Positions 8,281-16,269 are shown, counted from the first letter of the stretch. The stretch is 24,038 nt of DNA from DASULK01 sp036381835 (GCA_036381835.1 DASVCA010000170.1:1-24038), one strand, 5' to 3'. The notes: generated by a model from the letters alone, not told the origin. Program-made: numbers and translations.

Positions 8281-8400
8281 CAAAACGGGCCATTCTCTTA
8301 TATCACCATATTATTCATCATTGATCTATTCCAGAATAATTACTGGAATCTTGAATAATTTACCTGATATACACCCTACCGCCGTAATATGAATTTTGTC
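8281..8400. other. AT-rich divergent promoter region with nested inverted repeats
   Basis: From 8292 to 8398 only 32 of 107 bases are G or C, about 30% in a roughly 70% GC chromosome. Two perfect inverted repeats are nested: outer arms ATTATTCA (8310-8317) and TGAATAAT (8352-8359), inner arms ATTCCAG (8328-8334) and CTGGAAT (8343-8349) with an 8-nt centre. The region separates the divergent membrane-protein and lipoprotein genes. It may hold an operator or be a target for an AT-preferring nucleoid protein such as Lsr2. No ORF of note lies in it. Confidence 0.7.
8385..8390 (+). promoter_or_regulatory. -10 candidate (TAATAT) for the lipoprotein gene
   Basis: TAATAT matches the -10 consensus at five of six positions and would start transcription near 8397, giving a leader of about 26 nt to the GTG at 8423. 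Other AT-rich hexamers nearby (for example TATACA, 8368-8373) are alternatives, and no good -35 pairs with either. Confidence 0.4.
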
Positions 8401-8416
8401 CGTTCGGCTGGCACAC

Positions 8417-8423
8417 GGGGGGG
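8417..8423 (+). repeat. G7 homopolymer at the lipoprotein start
   Basis: Seven consecutive G residues end in the G of the chosen GTG start. The loss of one G would put the upstream ATG at 8389 in frame with the lipoprotein, reading MNFVRSAGTRGVGSI.... The tract could be slippage-prone or a sequencing error. Confidence 0.6.
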
Positions 8424-9628
8424 TGGGTTCGATCCGCAGCACACTGGCCGCCGCGCTGGCACTGACACTTTTGTTGTCCGGCTGCGCGACCGGATGGTCG
8501 TCGCCGGCGACGCTCCGCACCGGCTACGAGACGTTCGACGGTGCTCTCGAGGTGTGGCCGCCGCGGGGATCGCTGGCCGGCGACGCCGACGCGGTCGCTC
8601 GGGTCACCCGGGCCGTCGAGAGCTGGCGGAGCCCCACCGACGAGCGTGTGCACGTCGCCTCCTCCGGCACCCTATGGCTCGGCTCGATCGACGGCACCCG
8701 CCTGGCGGTGGTCGCCGGGAACGTGCCCGGCACCGGGACGTCCTGGCTCCTACAGCTCACCGCAGAAGAGGCGGGGTTCGAGGTGATTTCGGCCGTCGAG
8801 TACACCGACCCCGGCTACCTGGTCTACTCAGATGTGCTGCCGGTGCAGATGCCGGGCGGCAGACGCTATCTCACATCGGCCCGCGTCGAACGACTCGTCG
8901 GCCCCGACGACGGGGAGATCCCGGTCGACGACGGGTTGAGCGCACCGGTCGACGTGCCGGAGTGCCAGGCGATCACCCTCACCGTCACTCTCCGAGCCAC
9001 CGATTCACTGGGCGACAAGCGGTCGAGACAACGCGTCCTGGATCTTGGCACCGCGATCAACGAGTTGGGATACCCACTGGTCAGAGACGCCTCGGGAGCG
9101 GGCGCGCGGGCGCTGGACGGGCTGGACACGTGCGCCCTGACCGGGTCGGCCGGCCCGTTCGGCAGCATGCCGCGGCGCGGCCCGTCCGGCAAGCCCGCCG
9201 AGCGGCTGCCCCTCTCCTGGCCCCTCGACCAGATCGCCGTACGGGAACTGGCCGACGTTCGCCTCGGATCGCGTCAGAAGGGCCGCCTCGAACACCTCAC
9301 GTGGCACAGCGCGACGGGCCCCATGAGCGCCGTCGTCTACCGACCCGCGGACGCGCCTGCGATGCCGTCGCGCGCCGAACGGGCGCAGGCCTTACAACTG
9401 CACGTCCTCGAGGTGGACAACCAGACGTACGTAACGCTGCTCTGGCGCGACGGGCCCGACACCCGCCTGGCCCTGCCGTCGGGGGTGTCGATCGTGCTCG
9501 ATCAACCCGGGGTGGCCGTGGCCGCCCGCACCGCGACCGGGCGGCAGACGTACCGCCTGAACACGATGTACGACAGCTACGAACGCTCCCTCACCGACCG
9601 CGACGTCAAGCGGGCGATCGGGAATTGA
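8423..9628 (+). CDS. Putative lipoprotein of unknown function
   Basis: A 401-residue exported protein. The N-terminus has Arg5, a hydrophobic stretch and the lipobox LLSGC with Cys21 as the lipidation site, so it should be anchored outside the cytoplasmic membrane. No further TM segments are seen. The mature part reads as soluble mixed alpha/beta sequence. Cys residues in VPECQ and LDTCAL could form a disulfide. I recognise no family. Start choice is uncertain: GTG 8423 directly follows a G7 run without a clear Shine-Dalgarno, TTG 8396 is too close to the best -10, and ATG 8389 is out of frame by one base at the G-run. It is divergent from the GT-C-like gene and converges on dxs with an 18-nt gap. 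A role with the membrane protein is guesswork from position. Confidence 0.8.
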   Translation: MGSIRSTLAAALALTLLLSGCATGWSSPATLRTGYETFDGALEVWPPRGSLAGDADAVARVTRAVESWRSPTDERVHVASSGTLWLGSIDGTRLAVVAGNVPGTGTSWLLQLTAEEAGFEVISAVEYTDPGYLVYSDVLPVQMPGGRRYLTSARVERLVGPDDGEIPVDDGLSAPVDVPECQAITLTVTLRATDSLGDKRSRQRVLDLGTAINELGYPLVRDASGAGARALDGLDTCALTGSAGPFGSMPRRGPSGKPAERLPLSWPLDQIAVRELADVRLGSRQKGRLEHLTWHSATGPMSAVVYRPADAPAMPSRAERAQALQLHVLEVDNQTYVTLLWRDGPDTRLALPSGVSIVLDQPGVAVAARTATGRQTYRLNTMYDSYERSLTDRDVKRAIGN

Positions 9629-9646
9629 GCCCGGCGCGCTACCAGG

Positions 9647-11635
9647 TCAGCCGGCGCCGGCCGCGCTCTCTCCGTTGCTCGCCACCCGCCGCGCCCCGCC
9701 GCCGCTGGGCGCCGGAATCGATGCGACGGGCTCGACCGGCTCGTCGAGCAGAGAGACCCAACCGGTGATGTCGCGGGCCACGTCCTGCGCGGTCAATCCG
9801 AGATCCGCGAGAATCTGCGCCCGGGTACCGTGCGGATGCCAGGCCGCCGGCACACCGAGGTCGCGCAGCGGAACCCGGACATCGGCGTCCCGCATCGCCT
9901 GAGCGAGGGCGTCGCCCACCCCACCGGCGCGTACGCCATCCTCCACCGTCACCACCAGTCGGTGCGCCGCGGCCATCGACACCAGTACGGGCGGGATCGG
10001 CCGCACCCATCGCGGGTCGACCACGGTGACCCCGTAGCCCTGCTCCCCTACTCGGGCCGCGACCTCGACACCGAGTTGCGCGAAGGCGCCGACCGCCACC
10101 AGTAGGACGTCGTTGCGGGGGGACTCGGCCAGCACATCGACGGAGTCGACCCGCCGAAGCGCGGGCAGGTCGGCGGCGACCGCGCCGGTGGGGAACCGCA
10201 CGACCGTGGGGCCGTCGGAGACCGCGATCGCCTCCCGTAGCTCCTCACGCAGCGTCGCCGCATCCCGAGGCGCGGCAAGCCGCAGACCGGGCACCACGCC
10301 GAACACGGACATGTCCCAGATGCCGTAGTGGCTCGGTCCGTCGGGACCGGTGATACCCGCCCGGTCCAGCACGAAGGTCACCGGCAGTCGATGCAGGGCC
10401 ACGTCGAGGAGCACCTGGTCGAAGGCGCGGTTGAGGAACGTCGAGTAGACCGCCACCACGGGATGCAGGCCGCCGAACGCGAGCCCGGCCGCCGAGGTCA
10501 CGGCGTGCTGCTCGGCGATGCCCACGTCGTAGACCCGCTCCGGATACTTACGGGCCAACGCGGCGATCCCGGTCGGCTCGGCCATGGCGGCGGTGATGCC
10601 TACCACGTCCGGGCGCTCATCGGCGATCGCGACGAGCTCCTCGGCGAAGACCTGGGTCCACTTGACCGTGGGCGCGGCGAGTTGCCGGCCGGTGGCCACA
10701 TCGAACGCCCCGGGCCCGTGCAGGCAGTCCGCCTCGTCCTCCTCGGCGGGGCGATAACCGTAGCCTTTGCGGGTGACGGTGTGCACGATCACCGGGCCGC
10801 CGAACCCTTTGGCGCGGCGCAGTGCCGACTCCACCGCGGCGATGTCGTGCCCGTCCACCGGCCCGACGTACTTGATCCCCAGGTCCTCGAAGAGCGCCTG
10901 CGGGGCGACCGCGTCCTTGATCCCCTTCTTGACCGCGTGCAGCACCTCGTACATCGGCTTGCCCACCAGCGGGGTCGAGCCGAGCGCGTCCTTGACCAGA
11001 TCGAGAACCTTCTCGTAGCCGGGGTTCAGTCGCAGAGTGGCCAGGTGGTCGGCCAGGCCGCCGATCGTGGGCGCGTAGGAACGTCCGTTGTCGTTGACGA
11101 CGATGACCAGCGGGTTGCGGGCCGCGGCGATGTTGTTCAACGCCTCCCAGCACATGCCCCCGGTGAGCGCGCCGTCACCGACGACGGCGACCACGTGGCG
11201 CTTGTCACCACGCAGCGCATAGGCCTTGGCCAGCCCGTCGGCGTACGAGAGCGCGGTGGACGCGTGCGAGTTCTCGATCAGGTCGTGCTCGCTCTCCGCT
11301 CGACTCGGATAGCCGGACAGGCCGCCCCGCTGGCGAAGCAGATCGAAACCCTCCTGCCGGCCCGTGAGGATCTTGTGTACGTAAGCCTGGTGGCCGGTGT
11401 CGAACAGCAGCCGGTCGACGGGCGAGTCGAAGACACGGTGCAGGGCGATGGTGAGCTCTACGACTCCGAGGTTCGGGCCGAGGTGTCCCCCCGTACGCGA
11501 GACCTTCTGCACGAGGAAGTCGCGGATCTCCGTGGCGAGGATGGCCAACTGTTCGGCGGACATCCGCTTCACGTCTTGCGGGCCCCGGATCGTGGCGAGC
11601 AGGCCGGCACCGCCCGCGCCGTCTTCAGCACTCAT
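9647..11635 (-). CDS. dxs: 1-deoxy-D-xylulose-5-phosphate synthase
   Basis: This thiamine-diphosphate enzyme condenses pyruvate with glyceraldehyde 3-phosphate, the first step of the MEP isoprenoid pathway. The product is 662 residues from ATG 11635. Key motifs are SRTGGHLGPNLGVVEL (46-61, His51), FDTGHQAYVHKIL (78-90), the ThDP/Mg motif GDGALTGG (153-160) with NDN (181-183), YVGPVDGHD (256-264), the catalytic Glu375 in GIAEQHA, and DRAGITGPDGPSHYG in the pyrimidine-binding domain. A transketolase C-terminal domain follows. The start lacks a Shine-Dalgarno, but TAGACT lies 8 nt before ATG, fitting a leaderless transcript. The C-terminal 30 residues are Pro/Gly/Ala-rich and probably disordered. 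M. tuberculosis dxs1 (Rv2682c) lies in the same broad neighbourhood. Confidence 0.96.
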   Translation of the reverse strand: MSAEDGAGGAGLLATIRGPQDVKRMSAEQLAILATEIRDFLVQKVSRTGGHLGPNLGVVELTIALHRVFDSPVDRLLFDTGHQAYVHKILTGRQEGFDLLRQRGGLSGYPSRAESEHDLIENSHASTALSYADGLAKAYALRGDKRHVVAVVGDGALTGGMCWEALNNIAAARNPLVIVVNDNGRSYAPTIGGLADHLATLRLNPGYEKVLDLVKDALGSTPLVGKPMYEVLHAVKKGIKDAVAPQALFEDLGIKYVGPVDGHDIAAVESALRRAKGFGGPVIVHTVTRKGYGYRPAEEDEADCLHGPGAFDVATGRQLAAPTVKWTQVFAEELVAIADERPDVVGITAAMAEPTGIAALARKYPERVYDVGIAEQHAVTSAAGLAFGGLHPVVAVYSTFLNRAFDQVLLDVALHRLPVTFVLDRAGITGPDGPSHYGIWDMSVFGVVPGLRLAAPRDAATLREELREAIAVSDGPTVVRFPTGAVAADLPALRRVDSVDVLAESPRNDVLLVAVGAFAQLGVEVAARVGEQGYGVTVVDPRWVRPIPPVLVSMAAAHRLVVTVEDGVRAGGVGDALAQAMRDADVRVPLRDLGVPAAWHPHGTRAQILADLGLTAQDVARDITGWVSLLDEPVEPVASIPAPSGGGARRVASNGESAAGAG

Positions 11636-11643
11636 GACCGCAG

Positions 11644-11649
11644 AGTCTA
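11644..11649 (-). promoter_or_regulatory. -10 box (TAGACT) for dxs, leaderless start
   Basis: TAGACT is separated by 8 nt from the dxs ATG at 11635, so transcription should begin at or within a base or two of the start codon. No Shine-Dalgarno is present in that gap. The heptamer TAGACTC recurs before the 8259 gene. Confidence 0.5.
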
Positions 11650-11700
11650 TCGGGACCGGACATAACCGCACTCCGGGAAAGATCGGTCGAGGAGAAGCAG

Positions 11701-11738
11701 GTGGCGGGCCAGACCCTGATCGGATTCTGGCCCGCCAC
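11701..11738. terminator. Hairpin downstream of the surface-protein gene
   Basis: A perfect 13-bp inverted repeat (11701-11713 with 11726-11738) encloses a 12-nt loop. It begins about 40 nt past the stop of the surface-protein gene on the minus strand and lies about 50 nt before the dxs promoter. It should therefore insulate dxs. No T-run follows. Confidence 0.7.
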
Positions 11739-11778
11739 TCGGCGCCGCTACGGCGCCGGCTTCGGCTGGTCGGTCAGG

Positions 11779-12741
11779 TCACGCCTTGAAGACGCGCCGG
11801 CGGCGGGTAAGGAACAGCAGCCCGAGCCCGACGCCGAACAGGCCGAACCCGAGGCCCATGAAGCCCGCCGTGCTGCTACCGGTCACCGGCAGCTCGTCCT
11901 TCTTGTCGTCGTCGTCCTTCTTGTCGTCGTCGTCCTTGCCGTGGTCGTCCTTCTTGCACGGCTTCGGGTCCCCGACCGTCACCTTGTCGGCGAACTTGTA
12001 CTCCGCCTTGCGCTCGCCGGCCGGCTTGACGAACAGCAGCCAGGTGTCGTCCGCCGACTTCCACGGCACCTTCTCGTACACCTTCTCGCCCGCCTCGACC
12101 TCGCCGGTCACCGCGTCCTTGCCGTCATGCCGAACGGCGTCGTAACCGTCGTCCTTCTTGTCGGCGCGGATCAGCTTGTACTTGACGTCGCGACTCGAGT
12201 TGTTCGCGATCTTCAGCTTGACCTTGTCCTCGGCGGGCTTGCAGACGACCTCGACCTCGTAGCACCGCTTGAGGTCGCCGACCACGACCACGTCGGCGAA
12301 GCCGTAGTTATCACCGTCGCGCTGGAAAACGAGGCTGTCCTCGGCCTCGTCCGCCGGGGCGGCGTTCTCCTTCTTGACGAACAGCACCCAGGTGTCGTCC
12401 GCCGACTTCCACGGCACCGTCTCGTACGCCTTCTCCTTCGGGCCGACCTCACCCTTGAAGGAGCGCTTCCAGTCGACGCCTTCCGCGTCGACCGAGTCCT
12501 CGGACCAGCGCTTGCCGTCCTTCCACTTGACGATCAGGTACTCGAGCGCCTTATCGGTCTTGTTGGTCACCGACAGCAGCGCCTTGTCGTCTACCGGCTT
12601 GCACTCGGCCTTCAACAGGACGTGGTGCTTGCCGCCACTCGGCTCGGTGGCTGCGGCGCTTGCTGCGCTGGCGAACCCCGTGGCTCCGACGGCGGCCGCA
12701 ACCGCCGTGGCCACCAGCGCAATCGACACCTTGCGAAGCAA
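11779..12741 (-). CDS. Secreted two-repeat surface protein with LPVTG sorting signal
   Basis: The TTG start at 12741 follows GGAGG with 5 nt spacing and gives 320 residues; open frame further upstream has no initiation signal. Layout: a Sec signal peptide (about 1-30, MLRKVSIALV start, cleavage near ASA-A), two tandem homologous domains, a highly charged linker of Lys, Asp and His (about 262-283), the sortase motif LPVTG, a hydrophobic segment and an Arg-rich tail (RRRRVFKA). Both domains carry the sequence VPWKSADDTW followed by LFVK, each closes with a Lys/Pro-rich segment ending in Cys, and each has a Cys near its start (AECKP, VVCKP), suggesting one disulfide per domain. The function is not recognised; a cell-wall-anchored adhesin or stalk-like protein is a reasonable guess. 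No sortase gene is in the window. Confidence 0.85.
   Translation of the reverse strand: MLRKVSIALVATAVAAAVGATGFASAASAAATEPSGGKHHVLLKAECKPVDDKALLSVTNKTDKALEYLIVKWKDGKRWSEDSVDAEGVDWKRSFKGEVGPKEKAYETVPWKSADDTWVLFVKKENAAPADEAEDSLVFQRDGDNYGFADVVVVGDLKRCYEVEVVCKPAEDKVKLKIANNSSRDVKYKLIRADKKDDGYDAVRHDGKDAVTGEVEAGEKVYEKVPWKSADDTWLLFVKPAGERKAEYKFADKVTVGDPKPCKKDDHGKDDDDKKDDDDKKDELPVTGSSTAGFMGLGFGLFGVGLGLLFLTRRRRVFKA
12025..12079. repeat. Direct repeat copy A in the surface-protein gene
   Basis: These 55 nt match 12373-12427 at 53 positions, offset by exactly 348 nt (116 codons). They encode the VPWKSADDTW...LFVK core of the second domain. Identity here is higher than in the rest of the two domains. Confidence 0.85.
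12373..12427. repeat. Direct repeat copy B in the surface-protein gene
   Basis: This is the partner of 12025-12079, encoding the same core in the first domain. The in-frame spacing of 116 codons shows the domain duplication. Confidence 0.85.
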
Positions 12742-12941
12742 AGGTACCTCCAGGAGGTTGTCGTGATCCCCCGCCGATGAGCGGTAGGACCAATCCACAG
12801 TTGGCGAGGCCGAAGCGACCCCCGCCGTGGCTAACGAGGTACGGTGCGAGCGGCAATCGCCACCGACGCGAATATCACCCGAAAGATGGATTGCCAATAG
12901 ACGAAGGTACGAGCCCCACCAGAGTTGACGGCGACTGCCGC
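12742..12941. other. 200-nt intergenic region upstream of the surface-protein gene
   Basis: On the minus strand TTGGCA (12892-12897) and TATTCG (12869-12874) are separated by 17 nt and could be a -35/-10 pair, giving a leader of about 120 nt. The -10 is a weak match. No ORF or strong hairpin is convincing here. Confidence 0.35.
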
Positions 12942-14162
12942 TCAACGTGGCGGCGTCAACAGGCCCACGCACTCGACGTGCTGGGTCATCGGGAACAGAT
13001 CGAAACACCTCAGCCCCGACAGGTGCCATCCGGCGGCCCGGAAGAACCGCACATCGCGGGCGAACGCCGCCGGATCGCACGCGACGTAGGCGATGGCGCG
13101 CGCACCGGAGTCGATCAACGCGTCGACCACCCGGGCGCCGCACCCGGCACGCGGCGGATCCAAGACCACCAGATCGACCGGATCGGCGAGGTCGCCACGG
13201 CGCAACGCACGCTCCACCGATCCGGCGAGGATCTCGACCTGAGGCAGGTCCCGCAGGTTCCGTCGAGCCCCCGCCACCCCCTGCGGGGCAGCTTCGACGA
13301 GGGTGACCCGCCCCTTCACGCCGACCCGCTCGGCCAGTGCGGCGGCGAACAACCCGACGCCGGCGTAGAGATCCCAGGCGACCTCACCCGCCGCTGGTTC
13401 GAGGAAGTCCAGCACCGCGGCCACGAGGGTGTCCGCGGCCGCCGGATGCACCTGCCAGAACGCCTCCGCCGGGACCCTCCAGGTGCGACCCGCCGCCACC
13501 TCCAGTACCGTCGCCGGGCCCTCCACCAGCCGGCCGCGACCGGCCGCCACCTTGCGTACCGCGACCTCCCCTCCGGTGGCCGCCGTCACCTCCACGGCCT
13601 GCGCCTCCGGCCAGCGTCGACCGGTTGACGGCAGGACCGCGACCTCCTGAATCGCCGGATGCGCGATCAGGCAGCGGTCGATCGGCACCACCTCGTGGGA
13701 TCGATGTTTGCGCAGGCCGGCCCGGCCCGCTGCGTCGACCGCGTAACGGACCCGGGATCGCCAGCCCAACATGCCGCCCGGCAGCGCCTCCACCCGTACG
13801 CCCAGCCCGGCGAGTTCGTCGGCGGTCAGGCCCGCCAGGCGGCGCAGTTGCTCGCGCACCACGTCGGCCTTCCACTCGCGCTGTGCGGCCGGTGCGACAT
13901 GCTGCAGGTCGCAGCCGCCGCAGCGGTTCGGCCCGGCGTACGGACAGGGAGGCGCGACCCGGTCGGGCGAGGAGCGCAGCACCGTCACCGCATCCGCCCG
14001 TAGGTAGCCGCGGCGCACCTCGGTGATCTCGGCGACCACCCGCTCCCCGGGTAGCGTGTGCCGGACGAAGACCACCTGCCCGTCGATGCGGGCGACGCAG
14101 TGCCCCCCGTGCGCGACCGGACCGACAAGCAGCTCCACCCGGTCACCGACCACCAGACTCAT
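12942..14162 (-). CDS. TrmA/RumA-type RNA (uracil-5-)-methyltransferase
   Basis: This SAM-dependent enzyme methylates uracil C5 in rRNA or tRNA. The product is 406 residues from ATG 14162, which overlaps the stop of the upstream permease by 4 nt (ATGA). Visible features: an N-terminal TRAM domain (about 1-62); Cys73, Cys81, Cys84 and Cys164, matching the four ligands of the RumA [4Fe-4S] cluster; the SAM motif DLYAGVGLFA (264-273); LDPPRAGC (334-341); the nucleophile Cys362 in VACDP; and the general base Glu397 in QHVECVGLL. The exact target uridine (U1939/U747 of 23S rRNA, or tRNA U54) cannot be read from the sequence. M. tuberculosis Rv2689c is the positional counterpart. Coupling to the permease looks like operon convenience. 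Confidence 0.9.
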   Translation of the reverse strand: MSLVVGDRVELLVGPVAHGGHCVARIDGQVVFVRHTLPGERVVAEITEVRRGYLRADAVTVLRSSPDRVAPPCPYAGPNRCGGCDLQHVAPAAQREWKADVVREQLRRLAGLTADELAGLGVRVEALPGGMLGWRSRVRYAVDAAGRAGLRKHRSHEVVPIDRCLIAHPAIQEVAVLPSTGRRWPEAQAVEVTAATGGEVAVRKVAAGRGRLVEGPATVLEVAAGRTWRVPAEAFWQVHPAAADTLVAAVLDFLEPAAGEVAWDLYAGVGLFAAALAERVGVKGRVTLVEAAPQGVAGARRNLRDLPQVEILAGSVERALRRGDLADPVDLVVLDPPRAGCGARVVDALIDSGARAIAYVACDPAAFARDVRFFRAAGWHLSGLRCFDLFPMTQHVECVGLLTPPR

Positions 14163-16201
14163 GATCGCTCCGCCCCCCGGGAGTCGTCCCCTGTCCCACC
14201 CACCGGCACGGTCGGCCGCGCTTGCGTCGTGGCATCGGCCGCAACGGCCGACTCTGCGGACTTCGGGGCCTCCGGCCGCTTCACGCCCGTTGACGAGAGC
14301 TGCCACGGCACGCTGGTCACCATCACCCCCGGCTCGAACAGCAGCCGCGCCTTGATCCGCAGCGCACTCTGGTTGTGCAGCAGGTGCTCCCACCACCGGC
14401 CGACGACGTACTCGGGGATGAAGACGGTGACCACGTCCCGAGGGGACTCCCGCCGCATCGATGCGACGTATTCGATGATCGGCCGAGTGATCTCCCGGTA
14501 CGGCGAGTCGATGACGGTCAGGGGCACGTCGATCCCCCGCCGCTCCCACTCCGCCTGGATCTCACGCGTCTCCTGCTCGTCCACCTGGACCGTCAAGGCG
14601 ATCAGCGTGTCCGGCCGGGTCGCCTTGGCGTACCTGAGGGCCCGCATGGTCGGCAGGTGCACCTTGCTGACCAGCACGATGGCGTGGTTGCGGGCAGGCA
14701 GCAGCGACCTGTCGTCCGGCGGTGTCAGCTCGACGGCCACCGCTCGGTAATGCCGGCTGATCGCACGCATCATCAAATAGACGAGCGCCATCGCGGCGAC
14801 CGCGATCCACGCCCCGAGCAGGAACTTGGTGATCAGCACGATGACCAGGACCGCACCGGTCATCACCGCACCGATCGCGTTGATGATCCGGGACCGATTG
14901 ATCCGCCCCCGGGCCCGCGGGTCCCGAGTGCCGTGCAACAGCTGGTTCCAGTGCCGGATCATCCCGACCTGAGACAGGGTGAAGGCCATGAAGACGCCCA
15001 CGATGTAGAGCTGAACCAGCCGGGTCACCTCGGCGTCGAACAACAGGATCAGCAGGATCGCGGCGAGGGCGAGCATCCCGATCCCGTTGGAGAAGGCGAG
15101 GCGATCGCCACGGGTGCGGAACTGTCGGGGCAGGTAGCCGTCCCGGGCGAGGATCGAGCCGAGCACCGGGAAGCCGTTGTAGGCGATGTTCGCGGCCAGA
15201 AAAAGTATCAGCGCGGTCACCGCGCCAACCACGAAGAGCAGTGCCCCGGAGCCGAATACCGTCTCGCCGAGCTGCACGGTCACGGTTTTCTGCACGTAGC
15301 CGTCAGGTCCCGCCACGATCTGCGCGGCCGGATCCTCGACGAACTGCAGGCCGGTCAACCGAGCCAACCAGACCGTGCCGAGCAGCATGGTGATGGCGAT
15401 CAGCCCGAGCAGCAGCAGGGTCGTCGCAGCGTTGCGGCTCTTCGGCGGTTGAAACGCCGGCACACCGTTCGAGATCGCTTCGACACCCGTCAACGCCGCG
15501 CCGCCCGAGGAGAAGGCGCGCAGCAGCAGGAACGCCAACGCCGCGCCGGTCACGCCGTGTTCGGCGGTGATGACGAGATCGGCGCTGGGGGCCCGGAGAT
15601 CGTGCCCGAGCACGAAGATGCGCACCAACCCGGTCACGATCATGCCGAGGATGACGATCATGAAGGCGTATGTCGGCACGGCGAACGCCCGCCCGGACTC
15701 CCGCATCCCGCGCAGGTTGATCGCGGCCAGGACCGCGACCGCGCCGACCGCGATCACCACCTTGTGCTCGGCGACGAACGGAAGGACCGAGCCGAGGTTG
15801 GCCACCCCGGCGGTGATCGACACCGCCACGGTCAGCACGTAGTCGACCAAGAGCGCGCTGGCCACGCCCAGCCCGAGCCGCGGCCCGAGGTTCACTCTCG
15901 CCACCTCGTAGTCCCCGCCGCCCGACGGGTAGGCGTGCACGGTCTGCCGGTAGCTGGCCACCACCGTCAACATCACCACGGCGACGGCCGTCGCCACCCA
16001 TGGCGAGAACACGAAGGCGGAGGCACCCGCGATCGACAGCGTCAGCAGAATCTCGTCCGGTGCGTATGCCACGCTCGACAAGGCGTCGGAGGCGAAGACC
16101 GGCAACGCGATGCGTTTGGGCAACAACGTGCGCCGCAGCCGGTCGGACCGGAACGGTCGACCCACCAGCAGTCGCTTCAGCAGGGTGGAGGGGCTGGCCA
16201 C
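14159..16201 (-). CDS. KimA/YdaO-type APC-fold permease, probable K+ importer
   Basis: A 680-residue protein from GTG 16201, with twelve or so TM segments (about 38-460) followed by a roughly 200-residue cytoplasmic C-terminal domain with a USP-like alternation. Usually annotated 'amino acid permease', but the SDALSSVAYAPDEIL segment and length match the KUP-family KimA transporters better. Asp39, Tyr46, Asp120 and Thr124 have the same spacings as the K+-site residues I recall for B. subtilis KimA (Asp36, Tyr43, Asp117, Thr121), and ALTGVEAISNG (Thr238) is also KimA-like. It is divergent from two RCK proteins. The last about 45 residues are low-complexity. The start has TACGCT 8 nt upstream and no Shine-Dalgarno, fitting leaderless expression. 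It overlaps the methyltransferase gene by 4 nt. Confidence 0.85.
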   Translation of the reverse strand: MASPSTLLKRLLVGRPFRSDRLRRTLLPKRIALPVFASDALSSVAYAPDEILLTLSIAGASAFVFSPWVATAVAVVMLTVVASYRQTVHAYPSGGGDYEVARVNLGPRLGLGVASALLVDYVLTVAVSITAGVANLGSVLPFVAEHKVVIAVGAVAVLAAINLRGMRESGRAFAVPTYAFMIVILGMIVTGLVRIFVLGHDLRAPSADLVITAEHGVTGAALAFLLLRAFSSGGAALTGVEAISNGVPAFQPPKSRNAATTLLLLGLIAITMLLGTVWLARLTGLQFVEDPAAQIVAGPDGYVQKTVTVQLGETVFGSGALLFVVGAVTALILFLAANIAYNGFPVLGSILARDGYLPRQFRTRGDRLAFSNGIGMLALAAILLILLFDAEVTRLVQLYIVGVFMAFTLSQVGMIRHWNQLLHGTRDPRARGRINRSRIINAIGAVMTGAVLVIVLITKFLLGAWIAVAAMALVYLMMRAISRHYRAVAVELTPPDDRSLLPARNHAIVLVSKVHLPTMRALRYAKATRPDTLIALTVQVDEQETREIQAEWERRGIDVPLTVIDSPYREITRPIIEYVASMRRESPRDVVTVFIPEYVVGRWWEHLLHNQSALRIKARLLFEPGVMVTSVPWQLSSTGVKRPEAPKSAESAVAADATTQARPTVPVGGTGDDSRGAERS

Positions 16202-16209
16202 AACCGCTA

Positions 16210-16215
16210 AGCGTA
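16210..16215 (-). promoter_or_regulatory. -10 box (TACGCT) for the permease, leaderless start
   Basis: TACGCT lies 8 nt before the GTG at 16201 on the minus strand, fitting the TANNNT leaderless pattern. No -35 is obvious. Confidence 0.45.
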
Positions 16216-16269
16216 CGACAGGTGGACGCGGCGCCCACCAGCATGATCAATCGCCGTTCCGGCGAGGAG

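Noticed and set aside
8389..9768. Alternative frame of 459 codons over the lipoprotein gene
   Set aside because: Arg/Gly/Pro/His-rich and without domains beyond its first codons; the other frame has the lipobox. Only the ATG itself is of interest, through the G7 tract.
10328..11665. Plus-strand frame of 445 codons opposite dxs
   Set aside because: Shadow of dxs, with His/Arg/Gly-rich composition and no motif.
11880..11960. Short repeats in the Lys/Asp linker of the surface protein as a functional DNA repeat
   Set aside because: They are codon-level low complexity of a charged linker (repeated GAC and AAG codons), not an independent DNA element.
12742..13143. Upstream extension of the surface protein
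   Set aside because: The frame is open, but no Shine-Dalgarno start occurs there, it overlaps the methyltransferase gene, and the signal peptide begins at TTG 12741 behind GGAGG.
14375..16210. Plus-strand frame of 611 codons opposite the permease
   Set aside because: Asp/His/Gln/Arg-rich shadow of the transporter gene, with no hydrophobic pattern or domain.
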